Of a stretch of DNA of 64,000 bases, positions 55,657-64,000 are shown piece by piece (positions within the stretch are counted from its first letter, which is position 1; the number at the start of each line of letters is the position of its first letter). The stretch lies in the NCBI RefSeq assembly GCF_001718315.1, contig NZ_CP013363.1, forward strand, positions 434,001 to 498,000, given 5' to 3'. The position numbers were made by a program, and so were the translations under genes. Origin of the DNA: Burkholderia diffusa (GTDB taxonomy: Bacteria > Pseudomonadota > Gammaproteobacteria > Burkholderiales > Burkholderiaceae). Under the pieces are notes generated by a model, which saw nothing but the letters and a program-made list of their open reading frames with translations, did not search any database and was not told the origin of the DNA.

Positions 55657-56928
55657 ATGGAGCAGACAGAATCGCCCGTCGTATTCGCCGCGCGCGACGA
55701 CGCGTCCGATGTGCGCTTTCCGCACGACGACGGCTCGCGCGTGCCGTACAAGGTGTTCAGCTCGCGCGCCGTCTACGATCGCGAGCAGGAACGCATCTTC
55801 CGCGGGCCGACGTGGAACTTCGTCGCGCTGGAAGCGGAAATCCCGAACGCCGGCGACTTCAAGAGCACGTTCGTCGGCGACACGCCGGTCGTCGTCACGC
55901 GCACCGAGGACGGCACGCTGTCCGCATGGGTGAACCGCTGCGCGCACCGCGGCGCGCAGGTATGCCGCAAGTCGCGCGGCAACGCGAGCTCGCATACGTG
56001 CGTCTACCACCAGTGGAGCTTCGACAACCAGGGCAACCTGCTCGGCGTGCCGTTCCGGCGCGGCCAGAAGGGGATGACCGGGATGCCGGCCGACTTCGAC
56101 CCGAAGCAGCACGGGCTGCGCAAGCTGCGCGTCGACAGCTATCGCGGGCTCGTGTTCGCGACCTTCAGCGATGACGTGGCGCCGCTGCCCGACTATCTCG
56201 GCGAGCAGATGCGTCCGTGGATCGACCGGATCTTCCACAAGCCGATCGAGTATCTCGGCTGCACGCGCCAGTATTCGAAGTCGAACTGGAAGCTGTACAT
56301 GGAGAACGTGAAGGATCCGTATCACGCGAGCATGCTGCACCTGTTCCATACGACCTTCAACATCTTCCGCGTCGGGATGAAGGCGCGCTCGATTCCGGAT
56401 GCGAATCACGGGCTGCACAGCATCATCACGGTGACGAAGACGGGCGACGACACGTCGGCCGCGTACAAGCAGCAGAACATCCGGTCGTTCGACGAGGGCT
56501 TCCATCTGGAAGACGAATCGATCCTCGATCTCGTGTCGGAATACGACGAGGACTGCACGAACCATATCCAGCCGATCTTCCCCCAGCTCGTGATCCAGCA
56601 GATCCACAACACGCTGGTCGCGCGCCAGATCCTCCCGAAGGGGCCGGACAACTTCGAGCTGATCTTCCACTTCTTCGGTTACGCGGACGACACGCCCGAG
56701 CTGCGTGCGCTGCGCATCAAGCAGGCGAACCTGGTCGGGCCGGCCGGCTACATCTCGATGGAAGACACCGAGGCGACCGAACTGGTGCAACGCGGCACGG
56801 TGCGCGACGCCGACGCGACGTCGGTGATCGAGATGTCGCGCGGCAACCCGGACCAGCAGGACACGGTGATCACCGAAAGCCTGATCCGCAAGTTCTGGGT
56901 CGGGTACCAGAAGCTGATGGGCTATTGA
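55657..56928 (+). CDS. andAc: Anthranilate 1,2-dioxygenase large (Rieske) subunit
   Basis: Alpha subunit of the terminal oxygenase that turns anthranilate into catechol with loss of CO2 and ammonia. The 423-residue protein has the Rieske ligands Cys95, His97, Cys115 and His118 (NRCAHRGAQVC; HTCVYHQWSF), and the mononuclear-iron motif in MENVKDPYHASMLHLFHT (Asp-x2-His-x4-His). The start has AGAAGGAGTCC upstream. First gene of andAcAdAbAa; the gene order is that of the three-component system from B. cepacia, not the two-component antABC of Pseudomonas and Acinetobacter. Confidence 0.9.
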   Translation: MEQTESPVVFAARDDASDVRFPHDDGSRVPYKVFSSRAVYDREQERIFRGPTWNFVALEAEIPNAGDFKSTFVGDTPVVVTRTEDGTLSAWVNRCAHRGAQVCRKSRGNASSHTCVYHQWSFDNQGNLLGVPFRRGQKGMTGMPADFDPKQHGLRKLRVDSYRGLVFATFSDDVAPLPDYLGEQMRPWIDRIFHKPIEYLGCTRQYSKSNWKLYMENVKDPYHASMLHLFHTTFNIFRVGMKARSIPDANHGLHSIITVTKTGDDTSAAYKQQNIRSFDEGFHLEDESILDLVSEYDEDCTNHIQPIFPQLVIQQIHNTLVARQILPKGPDNFELIFHFFGYADDTPELRALRIKQANLVGPAGYISMEDTEATELVQRGTVRDADATSVIEMSRGNPDQQDTVITESLIRKFWVGYQKLMGY

Positions 56929-56941
56929 AGCGGAGCGCGAA

Positions 56942-57418
56942 ATGACGGAAGACATGAAGACGTGGTTCGAGATTTACATGCTCCAGAACCGCTACATCGG
57001 CCACCTCGACAACGACCGGCTCGAACACTGGCCGGAAATGTTCACCGAGGACTGCACGTACGAGATCGTGCCGAAGGAGAACGCCGATCTCGGGCTGCCG
57101 GTCGGGATCGTCCACTGCACGAACCAGCGGATGCTGCGCGATCGCGTGGTGTCGCTGCGGCACGCGAACATCTATGAAGAGCACACGTACCGGCACATGA
57201 CGTCGGGCCTCACGATCGTCGCGGAGCGCGACGGCGAGATCGACACCGAGAGCAACTACGTGGTCGTGCAGACGCGCAGCAACGGCGAATCGAACGTGTA
57301 CCAGGCCGGCAAGTACTACGACACGGTCGTGCGCACGCCCGACGGGCTGCGCTACAAGACCAAGCGCGTGATCTACGACACGTCGCGCGTGCAGACGCTG
57401 CTCGCCACCCCGATCTGA
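56942..57418 (+). CDS. andAd: Anthranilate 1,2-dioxygenase small subunit
   Basis: Beta subunit of the terminal oxygenase; structural, cone-shaped SnoaL-like fold. The 158-residue protein has YIGHLDNDRLEHWPEMFTED, then CTYEIVPKENADLGLPVGIV, and AVNYVVVQ-like ESNYVVVQTRSNGESNVYQA, as in ring-hydroxylating beta subunits. GGAGCGCGAA lies before the ATG; 13 bases after andAc. Confidence 0.9.
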   Translation: MTEDMKTWFEIYMLQNRYIGHLDNDRLEHWPEMFTEDCTYEIVPKENADLGLPVGIVHCTNQRMLRDRVVSLRHANIYEEHTYRHMTSGLTIVAERDGEIDTESNYVVVQTRSNGESNVYQAGKYYDTVVRTPDGLRYKTKRVIYDTSRVQTLLATPI

Positions 57419-57434
57419 CAGCCGAGGAAACGAC

Positions 57435-57761
57435 ATGACCGAAGCAACGCTCGCCGAATGGCATCCGCTGGGCGCATTCGACGAATTCTCCGAAGACGAA
57501 CCGGCGGCGCGCGTCGCCGGCCAGAAGCCGATCGCGGTGTTCCGGATCGGCGACGAACTGTTCGCGATGCACGACCTCTGTTCGCATGGTCACGCGCGGC
57601 TGTCCGAAGGCTATGTGGAAGACGGCTGCGTCGAATGCCCGCTTCACCAGGGGCTGATCGACATTCGCACGGGGGCGCCGAAATGCGCGCCGATCACCGA
57701 GCCGGTACGGACTTATCCGATCCGGATCGTCGACGGGCAGGTGGAAGTCAATGTCGGCTGA
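57435..57761 (+). CDS. andAb: Anthranilate dioxygenase Rieske ferredoxin
   Basis: Electron carrier between reductase and oxygenase, 108 residues. The Rieske cluster motif is CSHGHARLSEGYVEDGCVEC, then PLHQG, giving the Cys-x-His and Cys-x2-His ligand pairs. GAGGAAACGAC precedes the ATG. Its end overlaps the reductase gene by 11 bases, so the two are coupled. Confidence 0.9.
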   Translation: MTEATLAEWHPLGAFDEFSEDEPAARVAGQKPIAVFRIGDELFAMHDLCSHGHARLSEGYVEDGCVECPLHQGLIDIRTGAPKCAPITEPVRTYPIRIVDGQVEVNVG

Positions 57762-58971
57762 CCCGTTCGTGATCGTCGGCGCCGGCCACGCGGCGCGGCG
57801 CACGGCCGAGGCGCTGCGCGCGCGCGACGCCGATGCACGCATCGTGATGATCGGCGCGGAACGCGAGCTGCCGTACGACCGGCCTGCACTGTCGAAGGAC
57901 GCGCTGCTGGGCGACGGCGGCGAGCAGCGTGCGTTCATTCGCGACGCGGCATGGTACGACGCGCAGCGCATCGAGCTGCGGCTCGGCACGCGCGTCGATG
58001 CGATCGAGCGCGATGCGCAGCGTGTACGGCTCGACGACGGCGCGACGTTGCCGTACGCCCGGCTGGTGCTCGCGACGGGTTCGCGTGTGCGAACGTTCGG
58101 CGGGCCGGTCGACGAAGGCGTCGTTCCGCATTACGTGCGCACCGTTGCCGATGCGCGTGCGTTGCGCGCGCGGCTCGCGCCGGGGCGTCGCGTGGCGGTG
58201 CTCGGCGGCGGCTTCATCGGCCTCGAAGTGGCGGCCGCGGCACGCCAGCTCGGTTGTGACGTGACGGTGATCGACCCGGCGGCGCGCTTGCTCCAGCGTG
58301 CGTTGCCGGAAGTCGTCGGCGCGTATGCGCGGCAACTGCATGATGGGCGCGGCGTGATTTTCCAGATGGCGACGCTGCCAAGCGCGATTCGTTGCGCACC
58401 GGGCGGCGGCGCGATCGTCGAGACCGATCGTGGCGATGTGCCGGCCGATGTCGTCGTGGTCGGTATCGGCGTCGTGCCCAATGTCGAACTCGCGCAGGCT
58501 GCCGGTCTCGAGGTCGACAACGGCGTCCGCGTCGATGCCGGATGCCGGACGGCCGATCGCGCGATCTTCGCGGCGGGCGAGGTGACGATGCACTTCAATC
58601 CGCTGCTCGGGCGCCACGTGCGGATCGAGTCGTGGCAGGTCGCGGAGAATCAGCCGGCGGTCGCGGCCGCGAACCTGCTGGGTGCGGATGAAACCTATGC
58701 CGAGCTGCCGTGGCTGTGGTCCGATCAGTACGATTGCAACCTGCAGATGCTCGGGCTGTTCGGCGGCGAGCGAACGATCGTCGTGCGCGGCGATCCCGCG
58801 AGCGGGCCATTCACGGTGTTCGGGCTGGACGAGGACGGGAAGATCGCTGCGGTGGCCGCGGCGAATCTGGGGCGCGACATCGGCGCATCGCGGCGCTTGA
58901 TCGCGGCAGGCGCCGTGCCCGATCCGGCGAAGCTCGCCGATCCCGCTGTGAACCTGAAGACGTTTCTCTGA
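57751..58971 (+). CDS. andAa: Anthranilate dioxygenase ferredoxin reductase
   Basis: FAD-dependent NADH:ferredoxin reductase, 406 residues, of the BphA4/TodA type. FAD site FVIVGAGHAARRTAEALRAR, NADH site VAVLGGGFIGLEVAAAARQL, second FAD site IFAAGEVTMHFNPLLGRHVR, and the C-terminal interface domain. In the FAD motif the usual third Gly context is slightly changed (GAGHAA), as in other reductases of this kind. Last gene of the operon, followed by a perfect hairpin. Confidence 0.9.
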   Translation: MSADPFVIVGAGHAARRTAEALRARDADARIVMIGAERELPYDRPALSKDALLGDGGEQRAFIRDAAWYDAQRIELRLGTRVDAIERDAQRVRLDDGATLPYARLVLATGSRVRTFGGPVDEGVVPHYVRTVADARALRARLAPGRRVAVLGGGFIGLEVAAAARQLGCDVTVIDPAARLLQRALPEVVGAYARQLHDGRGVIFQMATLPSAIRCAPGGGAIVETDRGDVPADVVVVGIGVVPNVELAQAAGLEVDNGVRVDAGCRTADRAIFAAGEVTMHFNPLLGRHVRIESWQVAENQPAVAAANLLGADETYAELPWLWSDQYDCNLQMLGLFGGERTIVVRGDPASGPFTVFGLDEDGKIAAVAAANLGRDIGASRRLIAAGAVPDPAKLADPAVNLKTFL

Positions 58972-58978
58972 CGCAGTG

Positions 58979-59009
58979 CGCGAACGCGGCCGGCGCGGCC
59001 GCGTTCGCG
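58979..59009 (+). terminator. Perfect 13-base hairpin after andAa
   Basis: CGCGAACGCGGCC (58979-58991) pairs with GGCCGCGTTCGCG (58997-59009) over a five-base loop, seven bases after the andAa stop. It is very stable but has no T-run, so it may terminate weakly or protect the mRNA end. Confidence 0.5.
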
Positions 59010-59135
59010 TCGGGTAGCGGAAACACGGAAACAACCCGGTTCCGGACAACCTTTCCGGCTCGCGAGACGCGCACGGGTTTGTCGCGGGCCGGCGATCGGT
59101 GCATATTAGCGGCATTGCCGTTTCACCGGTTGCCC

Positions 59136-60422
59136 ATGACGCCAGACAAAGCCCTCGAACTGAAACGCAGCAAGCGCCGCGCGCTGTGGCTGCTGCTGGC
59201 CGCGGTCGCGGTATTCGCCACGACGATCCTGCTGCCGCGCGGCCCGTGGGTCGATGGTTTCAAGGCGGTGGCCGAGGCCGCGATGGTCGGCGCGCTCGCC
59301 GACTGGTTTGCGGTCGTCGCGCTGTTCCGCCGCGTGCCGATCCCGTTCGTGTCGCGCCACACCGAAATCATCCCGAAGAACAAGGACAAGATCGCCGACA
59401 ACCTCGCGGTGTTCGTGCGCGAGAAATTCCTCGGCCCCGACGCACTCGTCGCGCAGATCCGCCAGCACGATCCCGCACGGAAACTCGGCGCATGGCTCGG
59501 CGAGCCCGCGAACACCGACGCGCTCGGCGGCTACGTGACGAAGCTGATGAGCTTCGCGCTCGACATGACCGATGACGCGCGGATCCAGTCGTTCGTCCAC
59601 GACGCGTTTCGCGCGGTGATCGACCGGATCGACCTGTCGCAATCGGTGGGCGCGATCCTCGACACGCTGACGAAGGACGGCCGCCACCAGGCGTTGCTCG
59701 ACGACGCGATCGAGCAGGTGGTCGATGTGCTCGACAAGGAAGAGAACCGCGAGGTGATCGCGGGCTTCATCGTCGAATGGCTGAAGACGCAATACCCGAA
59801 GGTCGAGAAGATCATGCCGACGCAGTGGTTCGGCGAGAACGGCGCGCGGATGCTGGCGAACGCGGTGAGCCGCGTGCTCGAAGGCGTGGCGGCCGATCCG
59901 GAGCACGAGTTGCGGCAGCGCTTCGATCGCACGGTCGTACGGCTCACCGAGCGGCTGAAGCATGACCCCGCGTTCATCGCGAAGGGCGACGAGATCAAGC
60001 GCTACATCCGCGACGGCGACGCGTTCAACGACTATGTGCGCGATCTGTGGGACCAGTTGCGCGCATGGCTGAAGGCCGATCTCGCGCGGCCCGATTCAAC
60101 GCTGCACCGGCAGGCCGCGACGCTTGGCGGCTGGCTCGGCGCGCGGCTCGCGGAGAGCCCGACGCTGCGCGCGTCGCTGAACGAGCACATCGAGAAGGCC
60201 GTGCACGAGATGGCGCCGGATTTCGCGGATTTCCTGATGCGCCACATCCGCGATACGGTGCGCAACTGGGACGCGCGTGAGATGTCGCGGCAGATCGAGT
60301 TGAACATCGGCAAGGACCTGCAGTACATCCGCATCAACGGCACGCTGGTCGGCGGGTTGATCGGGCTCGGGCTGTACCTGGTGTCGCTGGTGCCGCGCTG
60401 GGCGGCGGGGTGGTTGCATTGA
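59136..60422 (+). CDS. DUF445 (YjiN-type) membrane protein
   Basis: A 428-residue protein. One hydrophobic segment near residues 16-34 (ALWLLLAAVAVFATTILLP), a second, weaker one (AEAAMVGALADWFAVVALF), a long helical coiled central part with many charged residues, and a C-terminal span (LVGGLIGLGLYLVSLVPRWA). The motif GALADWFAVVALFRRVPIPF, then VSRHTEIIPKNKDKIADNL, marks DUF445, best known from YjiN and YheB. The function is unknown; an envelope or contact role is possible. The ATG at 59136 gives a normal N-terminus. Confidence 0.8.
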   Translation: MTPDKALELKRSKRRALWLLLAAVAVFATTILLPRGPWVDGFKAVAEAAMVGALADWFAVVALFRRVPIPFVSRHTEIIPKNKDKIADNLAVFVREKFLGPDALVAQIRQHDPARKLGAWLGEPANTDALGGYVTKLMSFALDMTDDARIQSFVHDAFRAVIDRIDLSQSVGAILDTLTKDGRHQALLDDAIEQVVDVLDKEENREVIAGFIVEWLKTQYPKVEKIMPTQWFGENGARMLANAVSRVLEGVAADPEHELRQRFDRTVVRLTERLKHDPAFIAKGDEIKRYIRDGDAFNDYVRDLWDQLRAWLKADLARPDSTLHRQAATLGGWLGARLAESPTLRASLNEHIEKAVHEMAPDFADFLMRHIRDTVRNWDAREMSRQIELNIGKDLQYIRINGTLVGGLIGLGLYLVSLVPRWAAGWLH

Positions 60423-60517
60423 TGAAGCTCCGATTGGTCGCCCGATCGTCGAGAGAGTCAGTCCTTCCGACGTGAGTCACTCGCGCTCGGCTCGTTCGGG
60501 ACGCCGCCGGTTGCCCG

Positions 60518-61423
60518 TCAGCGCGAAGCCCCGAACAACTGAATCACGAGGCCACGCAGCCAGCGATTCCCCGCCTCGTGGTGATATCGCGCATGCCAAT
60601 GCTGCCGTACGGCAAACCCCTCGACCGGGATCGGACATGCATGAACCGCGAGGTCACTGGCGTGAGCCAGCGTCTCGCCGATATGACGGGGCAGCGTCGT
60701 GATCAGGTCGGTGCTCTGAATGATCGCGCCCAAACCGAGAAAGCCCGGCAACTCCAGCATCACGTCACGCTCGATGCGCTCCCGCCGCAACGCTTCTTCA
60801 AGGAGCTGGGCCCCCGTTCCCGCCGTGATGGCGACATGGCCTTCTGAACGATACTGCTTTCCCCCAAGACGACCGCGAATCCGCGGATGATGCCGATTGG
60901 CGAGACATACCCAATCCTGGTCGTACAGCTTCTGCTGATAAATTCCGCCGCCGAGCCACGGTACATAGCCAATTGCGAGATCGGCCTCGCCCGATTCGAG
61001 CGCGCGCTCGGTGTTGCCGTCGATCCGTGCGGCTTCCAGCCGTACGCCGGGCGCCTGCGCGCGCACATGGGCCAGTAGCCGCGGAAGCAGCGTGATGTGA
61101 CTCGCGTCGGTCATGCAGATGCGAAACCGCCGCTGAGCCGTTGCCGGATCGAACGCGATTTCCCATGCGGTGAACCGCCGCAACGATTCGAGGATTTCCC
61201 GGCACGGCCCGATTAGCGCATCGGCCTGCGGCGTCGGCGCCATGCCGCCTGGCGTTCGAACGAACAACGGATCGTGCAGGTATTCCCGCAAGTGTCCCAG
61301 CCAGATACTGACCGTCGGCTGGCTCTGCCCGAGCTGCTCGGCCACGCGCGTGACGCTGCGGATGTCGTACAACAGGTCGAAGAGCTGAAGCAGCTTCAAG
61401 TCGGGCAGATCGGACGGAGTCAT
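60518..61423 (-). CDS. LysR-type regulator of the adjacent CoA-transferase operon
   Basis: A 301-residue LysR of the NahR/LinR-like type: MTPSDLPDLKLLQLFDLLYD, then VTRVAEQLGQSQPTVSIWLG, LHDPLFVRTPGGMAPTPQAD. The effector domain keeps DASHITLLPRLLAHV and GEADLAIGYVPWLGG. It is divergent from the operon starting at 61520, across about 96 bases, and most likely controls it; the AT-rich gap would hold the operator. Inducer unknown. Confidence 0.86.
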   Translation of the reverse strand: MTPSDLPDLKLLQLFDLLYDIRSVTRVAEQLGQSQPTVSIWLGHLREYLHDPLFVRTPGGMAPTPQADALIGPCREILESLRRFTAWEIAFDPATAQRRFRICMTDASHITLLPRLLAHVRAQAPGVRLEAARIDGNTERALESGEADLAIGYVPWLGGGIYQQKLYDQDWVCLANRHHPRIRGRLGGKQYRSEGHVAITAGTGAQLLEEALRRERIERDVMLELPGFLGLGAIIQSTDLITTLPRHIGETLAHASDLAVHACPIPVEGFAVRQHWHARYHHEAGNRWLRGLVIQLFGASR

Positions 61424-61519
61424 GGCGTTATTGTCCTGTGCAATGACGATATTGTATTCATTGAATTGCCACTATGAGCGGCTGATCCTATCGTGCAGCT
61501 ATATATCAAGGAGAAGCCA

Positions 61520-62470
61520 GTGAAGATTGCAATTCTGGGTGCCGGCGCGCTGGGCTGCGCGATTGGCGCCACGCTCACCGAAGGCGGCCACGAGACCTGG
61601 CTGATCGACCGCTCGGCGGCACATGTCGATGCGATGCGCCGCGATGGTCTTCGGGTCGACGATGCTGACGGGTCGCGGCATGTCCGCGTCCACGCGACGA
61701 CGCAAGCCGCCGAAGTCGGCGCCGCCGATCTGGTGATCGTGCTGGTGAAATCGTTCCACACCGAAGCGGCGATGCGTGGTGCGCCGGAACTGGTCGGCCC
61801 CGATACGCTGGTGCTGTCGCTACAAAACGGCCTGGGCCACGAGGACATCCTTGCCGATGTGGTTGGCCGCGAGCGCGTGCTCGCGGGCAAGACCTATGTC
61901 GGCGGCGTGCTGCGCGGGGCCGGACACGTCGAGTCCGGCGTGCGCGGCAAGCTCACCTATATCGGCGAACTCGACGGACGCATCACGCAGCGCGTGCAGG
62001 CGATCGCGGACGCGTTCAACGCGGCCGGCCTCGGCACGACCGTCAGCGACAACATCATCGGCACGATGTGGGACAAGCTGCTGGTCAACGTCGCGACGGG
62101 TGCACTCACCGGCGTCACCGGGCTGACCTACGGACAGCTTTACGACGAGCCCGAGCTGAAGGCCACATCGCTCGCGGCCGTGGCGGAGGCGATCGCGGCC
62201 GCGCAGGCGGCCGGCGTCAGGTTGTCGATGACGGATCCCGAGCAAGCCTGGACGCTTGCCGCCGAGGGGCTGCCCACGGCATTCAAGACCTCGATGCTGC
62301 AAAGCCTGGAGAAGGGCTCGATCACCGAGATCGACTACATCAACGGTTCAGTCGTGCGCTGGGGCCAACGGTACGGCGTGCCGACACCGGTCAACGCCAC
62401 GCTCGTCGCATGCATCAAGGGAATCGAACGCGCGATGGCCGACCGCAAGCATGGCGAGGCAGCCCGATGA
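61520..62470 (+). CDS. Ketopantoate-reductase-like (PanE/ApbA) oxidoreductase
   Basis: A 316-residue NADPH-dependent reductase of the 2-dehydropantoate 2-reductase family. N-terminal Rossmann motif KIAILGAGALGCAIGATLTE, NGLGHEDIL, and in the C-terminal domain the catalytic Lys region MWDKLLVNVATGALTGVTGL and the substrate region KTSMLQSLEKGSITEIDYIN. The GTG at 61520 is chosen since AAGGAG is at good spacing; a longer GTG at 61493 is less likely. The company of VOC, MaoC and CoA-transferase genes suggests a catabolic reductase on another 2-oxo or 3-hydroxy acid rather than pantothenate synthesis. Its stop overlaps the next ATG by four bases. Confidence 0.85.
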   Translation: MKIAILGAGALGCAIGATLTEGGHETWLIDRSAAHVDAMRRDGLRVDDADGSRHVRVHATTQAAEVGAADLVIVLVKSFHTEAAMRGAPELVGPDTLVLSLQNGLGHEDILADVVGRERVLAGKTYVGGVLRGAGHVESGVRGKLTYIGELDGRITQRVQAIADAFNAAGLGTTVSDNIIGTMWDKLLVNVATGALTGVTGLTYGQLYDEPELKATSLAAVAEAIAAAQAAGVRLSMTDPEQAWTLAAEGLPTAFKTSMLQSLEKGSITEIDYINGSVVRWGQRYGVPTPVNATLVACIKGIERAMADRKHGEAAR

Positions 62471-62859
62471 ATGCCCCCAAAGCGTATCTGGAGCATGTCG
62501 CGATCTGGGTGAAGGACATCCGGTGGCACATCCGTTTTTTCGAAGACGTTTTCGGCATGACCATGCGTGAAGTGGACGGCGCGCTCGACGCGCCGCGGCA
62601 GTACTGGACGCTCGGCGGCCTGCAGTTCATCCACGACCCGGAATATGGCGGACCCGAAGGCCGGCTCGCCCACCTCGGCGTGATGTGCGAAGACATGGAG
62701 GCGGCGCTGGCCTCGGCACGGCGCTTCGGCGTGACCGAAATGCCTCAGGGGCGCAACTGGCTTCGCCTGCCGGACGGCCTCGCCGTCGAATTCATCCAGG
62801 CCAGGCCCGCCTCCTGCGTCGCGCAGGCGTTGGCGATCGACCCACGCTCGGAGGCATGA
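62467..62859 (+). CDS. VOC (glyoxalase/dioxygenase) superfamily protein
   Basis: A 130-residue single VOC-fold protein: LEHVAIWVKDIRWHIRFFED, then QYWTLGGLQFIHDP and the C-terminal RLPDGLAVEFIQ, with candidate metal ligands at His10, His46-like and Glu near the end. It is of the lactoylglutathione-lyase-like type. ATG overlaps the PanE-like stop. Substrate unknown, probably an intermediate of the operon pathway. Confidence 0.75.
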   Translation: MNAPKAYLEHVAIWVKDIRWHIRFFEDVFGMTMREVDGALDAPRQYWTLGGLQFIHDPEYGGPEGRLAHLGVMCEDMEAALASARRFGVTEMPQGRNWLRLPDGLAVEFIQARPASCVAQALAIDPRSEA

Positions 62860-62861
62860 AG

Positions 62862-63320
62862 ATGACGATCATCGAAAAATACTGGGACGATGCGCGCGAA
62901 GGCGACGAATGCGTCAGCCCGCAATACACGGTGACCAAGGCGCGCATCCTCGCGTACGCCGATCTCACCGGCGACCACACGCCGGTGCACGTGGACGAGG
63001 ACTACGCAAACGCCAGTCACTTCGGCTGCATCGTCGCGCACGGCCTGTTCGGGCTGTCGATCGCGGACGGCCTCAAGACGCAGAGCGACTACCGCTTCCT
63101 GCCCGGCATGTCGCTGGGCTGGAGCTGGGATTTCCTGCTGCCGATCAAGGTCGACGACGTGCTGCACGTGAAGTTCCGAGTCGGCTCGATGCGGACCAGC
63201 AAGAGTCGCCCGGGCTGGGGCATCGTCGTGCTGCCGTCCGAACTGATCAATCAGGATGGCCAGGTGGTTCAACACGGCGAACATCGCCTGATGGTGCCGC
63301 GCCGGCCGGGAGCGTTCTGA
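62862..63320 (+). CDS. MaoC-like hot-dog hydratase
   Basis: A 152-residue hot-dog fold protein with the MaoC/(R)-hydratase motif: Asp and His in YADLTGDHTPVHVDEDYANA, followed by FGCIVAHGLFGLSIADGL. Such enzymes hydrate or dehydrate acyl-CoA thioesters. The ATG at 62862 has GGAGG seven bases upstream; an ATG at 62856 overlaps the previous stop but is too close to that site. Its stop (TGA) shares a base with the CoA-transferase ATG. Confidence 0.82.
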   Translation: MTIIEKYWDDAREGDECVSPQYTVTKARILAYADLTGDHTPVHVDEDYANASHFGCIVAHGLFGLSIADGLKTQSDYRFLPGMSLGWSWDFLLPIKVDDVLHVKFRVGSMRTSKSRPGWGIVVLPSELINQDGQVVQHGEHRLMVPRRPGAF

Positions 63321-64000
63321 TGCAGGCCCGTCCTCTCGAAGGTATTCGCGTCGTCGACTACAGCCACTTCCTCGCCGGTCCGTACGTGGGGCGATGCCTG
63401 GCGGCGCTCGGCGCCGAAGTCATCAAGGTCGAGCGCCCGGGCAGCGGCGACGCCGGGCGCCAGCACGCCACCGTGCTCGACGACCAGCAAAGCGGCTATT
63501 TCCTGCAGCTCAACATGGGCAAGCGCGGCGTGAGCGTCAACATGAACGACCCGCGCGGCAAGGCATTCATGCAGCGCCTGTGCGACTCGGCGGACGTGTT
63601 CGTCGAGAACTACCGGCCCGGCGCGCTGGACAAGCTGGGGCTCGGCTACGCGGCGTTGTCGGCACGCAATCCGGGCTTGGTGTATTGCTCGATTTCGGCC
63701 TATGGCCACACGGGGCCGGACGCGCACCGTGCCGGCTTCGGACTGATTGCCGAAGCCAAAAGCGGGATCATGCAGATGGTCGGCACGCCCGGCGAGCGCC
63801 CTCCGTTGCTGCGCATTTCGCTGGGCGACATGTACACCGGCATTCACGCGGTAGCCGCGATCAACGCCGCGTTGCTGGGGCGCACGAAGAGCGGACGCGG
63901 TCAGCACATCGACATGGCGCTGTACGACACGCTGGTGTCGATGCATGAGTACGCGGTGCAGTGCTACACGCTGCAAGGCGCGCTGCCCGAGCAGACGGGG
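63320..64000 (+). CDS. Class III CoA-transferase (CaiB/BaiF type), truncated by the window edge
   Basis: Moves CoA between carboxylic acids through a ping-pong-free family III mechanism. The first 227 codons are present, with the N-terminus LEGIRVVDYSHFLAGPYVGR, LAALGAEVIKVERPGSGDAG and RQHA, VENYRPGALDKLGLGYAALS, YCSISAYGHTGP and the catalytic Asp region LRISLGDMYTGIHA. Start overlaps the MaoC stop by one base. With the MaoC gene it implies a CoA-thioester route; the rest of the operon lies beyond the window. Confidence 0.88.
   Translation, partial: MQARPLEGIRVVDYSHFLAGPYVGRCLAALGAEVIKVERPGSGDAGRQHATVLDDQQSGYFLQLNMGKRGVSVNMNDPRGKAFMQRLCDSADVFVENYRPGALDKLGLGYAALSARNPGLVYCSISAYGHTGPDAHRAGFGLIAEAKSGIMQMVGTPGERPPLLRISLGDMYTGIHAVAAINAALLGRTKSGRGQHIDMALYDTLVSMHEYAVQCYTLQGALPEQTG

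Overview
The window is high-GC, tightly packed proteobacterial DNA that reads as a chromosomal segment of a Burkholderia, most likely of the Burkholderia cepacia complex. The best pointer is the order andAc-andAd-andAb-andAa next to an AraC/XylS-type regulator, which matches the three-component anthranilate dioxygenase described from Burkholderia cepacia. DUF3717 and DUF3761 proteins and a 45-residue HHHH-motif secreted peptide fit the same genus. I see no rRNA, tRNA, insertion sequence, prophage or CRISPR array; this is accessory metabolic and regulatory DNA rather than a mobile island.

Layout. 1-8.4 kb: start of argG, a FUSC membrane protein, a membrane diguanylate cyclase with a perfect FNR/ANR-type box upstream, the lysine permease lysP, a LysR regulator and an alpha/beta hydrolase. 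8.8-15.3 kb: a TetR regulator divergent from a UGT-like glycosyltransferase, then hutC divergent from a complete histidine-type ABC importer (hisJ-hisQ-hisM-hisP) with a HutC-like operator between them. 15.5-16.2 kb: two small secreted proteins. 16.9-21.6 kb: an unusual cluster encoding a cyclic-nucleotide-binding protein with a FliG-like C-terminus, a MotA-like and a MotB-like stator pair, and a chemoreceptor.

22.6-34.9 kb: a probable exopolysaccharide locus (wecB divergent from a GT2 synthase, a bactofilin-like protein, a YaiO-type outer-membrane barrel, a membrane protein, a deacetylase-like secreted protein, a glycosidase-like protein and a second-type glmS). 35.5-40.2 kb: a marR-HlyD-DHA2-NodT tripartite efflux operon. 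40.3-47 kb: LysR and a second MarR sharing an operator sequence with the efflux operon, the two subunits of an aconitase X enzyme, an AraC regulator and fadH. 47.1-50.8 kb: a small unknown gene under a LexA-type box, a LysR/NAD(P)H-quinone-reductase pair and a membrane protein of unknown function.

50.9-59.0 kb is a coherent catabolic block: andR/andAcAdAbAa converts anthranilate to catechol, and catB-catA-catC (with divergent catR) takes catechol by ortho cleavage through cis,cis-muconate and muconolactone to the enol-lactone; the genes for the next steps are not here. 59.1-64 kb: a DUF445 membrane protein, then a LysR regulator divergent from a tightly overlapping operon of a PanE-like reductase, a VOC protein, a MaoC hydratase and a class III CoA-transferase cut by the window edge, which looks like an undescribed acyl-CoA pathway.

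The observations most worth following are the cNMP/FliG-like-MotA-MotB cluster, the exopolysaccharide locus, the LexA-box gene, the shared MarR operators and the FNR-type box upstream of the diguanylate cyclase.
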